Origin: Mycoplasmataceae bacterium
GTDB lineage: Bacteria; Bacillota_I; Bacilli_A; Mycoplasmatales; Mycoplasmoidaceae
Direction of reading: 5' to 3'
Assembly (NCBI GenBank): GCA_020024735.1
Contig: JAHHTI010000055.1
Location: forward strand, 1-6,894
Length of the DNA stretch: 6,894 nucleotides
Below the pieces are notes generated by a model. The model searched no databases. It saw nothing but the letters and a program-made list of their open reading frames with translations, and was not told where the DNA came from. A program made the position numbers and the translations under genes. This document shows, one piece after another, positions 6,835-6,894 of the stretch. How positions within the stretch are numbered: the first letter of the stretch is position 1; every line of letters starts with the position of its first letter.

Positions 6835-6894
6835 AGTATCATTGTAACTTGCTAATTGCTTTTTCAAATCAATATAAAACTGAATGATTTTATT
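6829..6894 (-). CDS. Probable 3' end of a convergent gene (partial)
   Basis: Read on the minus strand from the window edge, one frame stays open for 21 codons and ends with TAA at 6831-6829. The peptide ends QFYIDLKKQLASYNDTL, which has the look of an amphipathic helix. It would overlap the last 6 bp of the ATPase gene tail to tail. The fragment is too short to identify a family, and an open stretch of this length by chance is quite possible when TGA is not a stop. No start-proximal sequence is visible. Confidence 0.35.
   Translation of the reverse strand, partial: NKIIQFYIDLKKQLASYNDTL

Overview
The window looks like a mollicute chromosome (Mycoplasma-type, genetic code 4). The DNA is very A+T-rich. 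Two long reading frames, 765-5204 and 5461-6834, stay open only if TGA is read as tryptophan: nine TGA codons in the first and five in the second, with no TGG in either. Promoters are little more than TATAAT boxes, and genes end at short hairpin-plus-T-run terminators. I cannot name the species.

Layout, left to right. (1) 1-369: the 3' end of a BaiN/HI0933-type FAD-dependent oxidoreductase gene whose start lies outside the window. (2) 404-533: a self-contained tRNA-Gly(GCC) unit with its own -10 box, an encoded CCA end and a rho-independent terminator. (3) 534-764: a 231-bp A/T-rich spacer with a doubtful 26-codon ORF, homopolymeric A tracts and two TATAAT boxes leading into the next gene. 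(4) 765-5204: the main feature, one gene for a 1479-residue membrane-anchored surface protein. It has an N-terminal signal anchor, several degenerate repeats resembling the mycoplasma 'lipoprotein 17 / P35' associated domain, an uncharged 66-residue Gly/Ala-rich hydrophobic block in the middle, a probably helical segment, an acidic Thr/Asn/Asp linker and a roughly 360-residue C-terminal domain I do not recognise. A strong hairpin terminator follows. (5) 5317-5424: four copies of TATGCAAAATCCTA at 30-32 bp intervals, about three helical turns, ending at the promoter of the next gene. (6) 5461-6834: a complete AAA_14/DUF4143 ATPase of 457 residues with Walker A, Walker B and a PD-(D/E)xK-like C-terminal motif. 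(7) 6829-6894: probably the 3' end of a gene on the minus strand, converging on the ATPase gene and overlapping it by 6 bp.

The genes appear to be separate transcription units rather than an operon: each complete one has its own promoter-like element, and terminators separate the tRNA, the surface protein and the ATPase. The most unusual items are the large surface protein with a pore-like or multi-span hydrophobic block in its middle, and the helically phased repeat array upstream of the ATPase, which looks like a multi-site operator. No insertion sequence, CRISPR array, rRNA or replication origin is visible.
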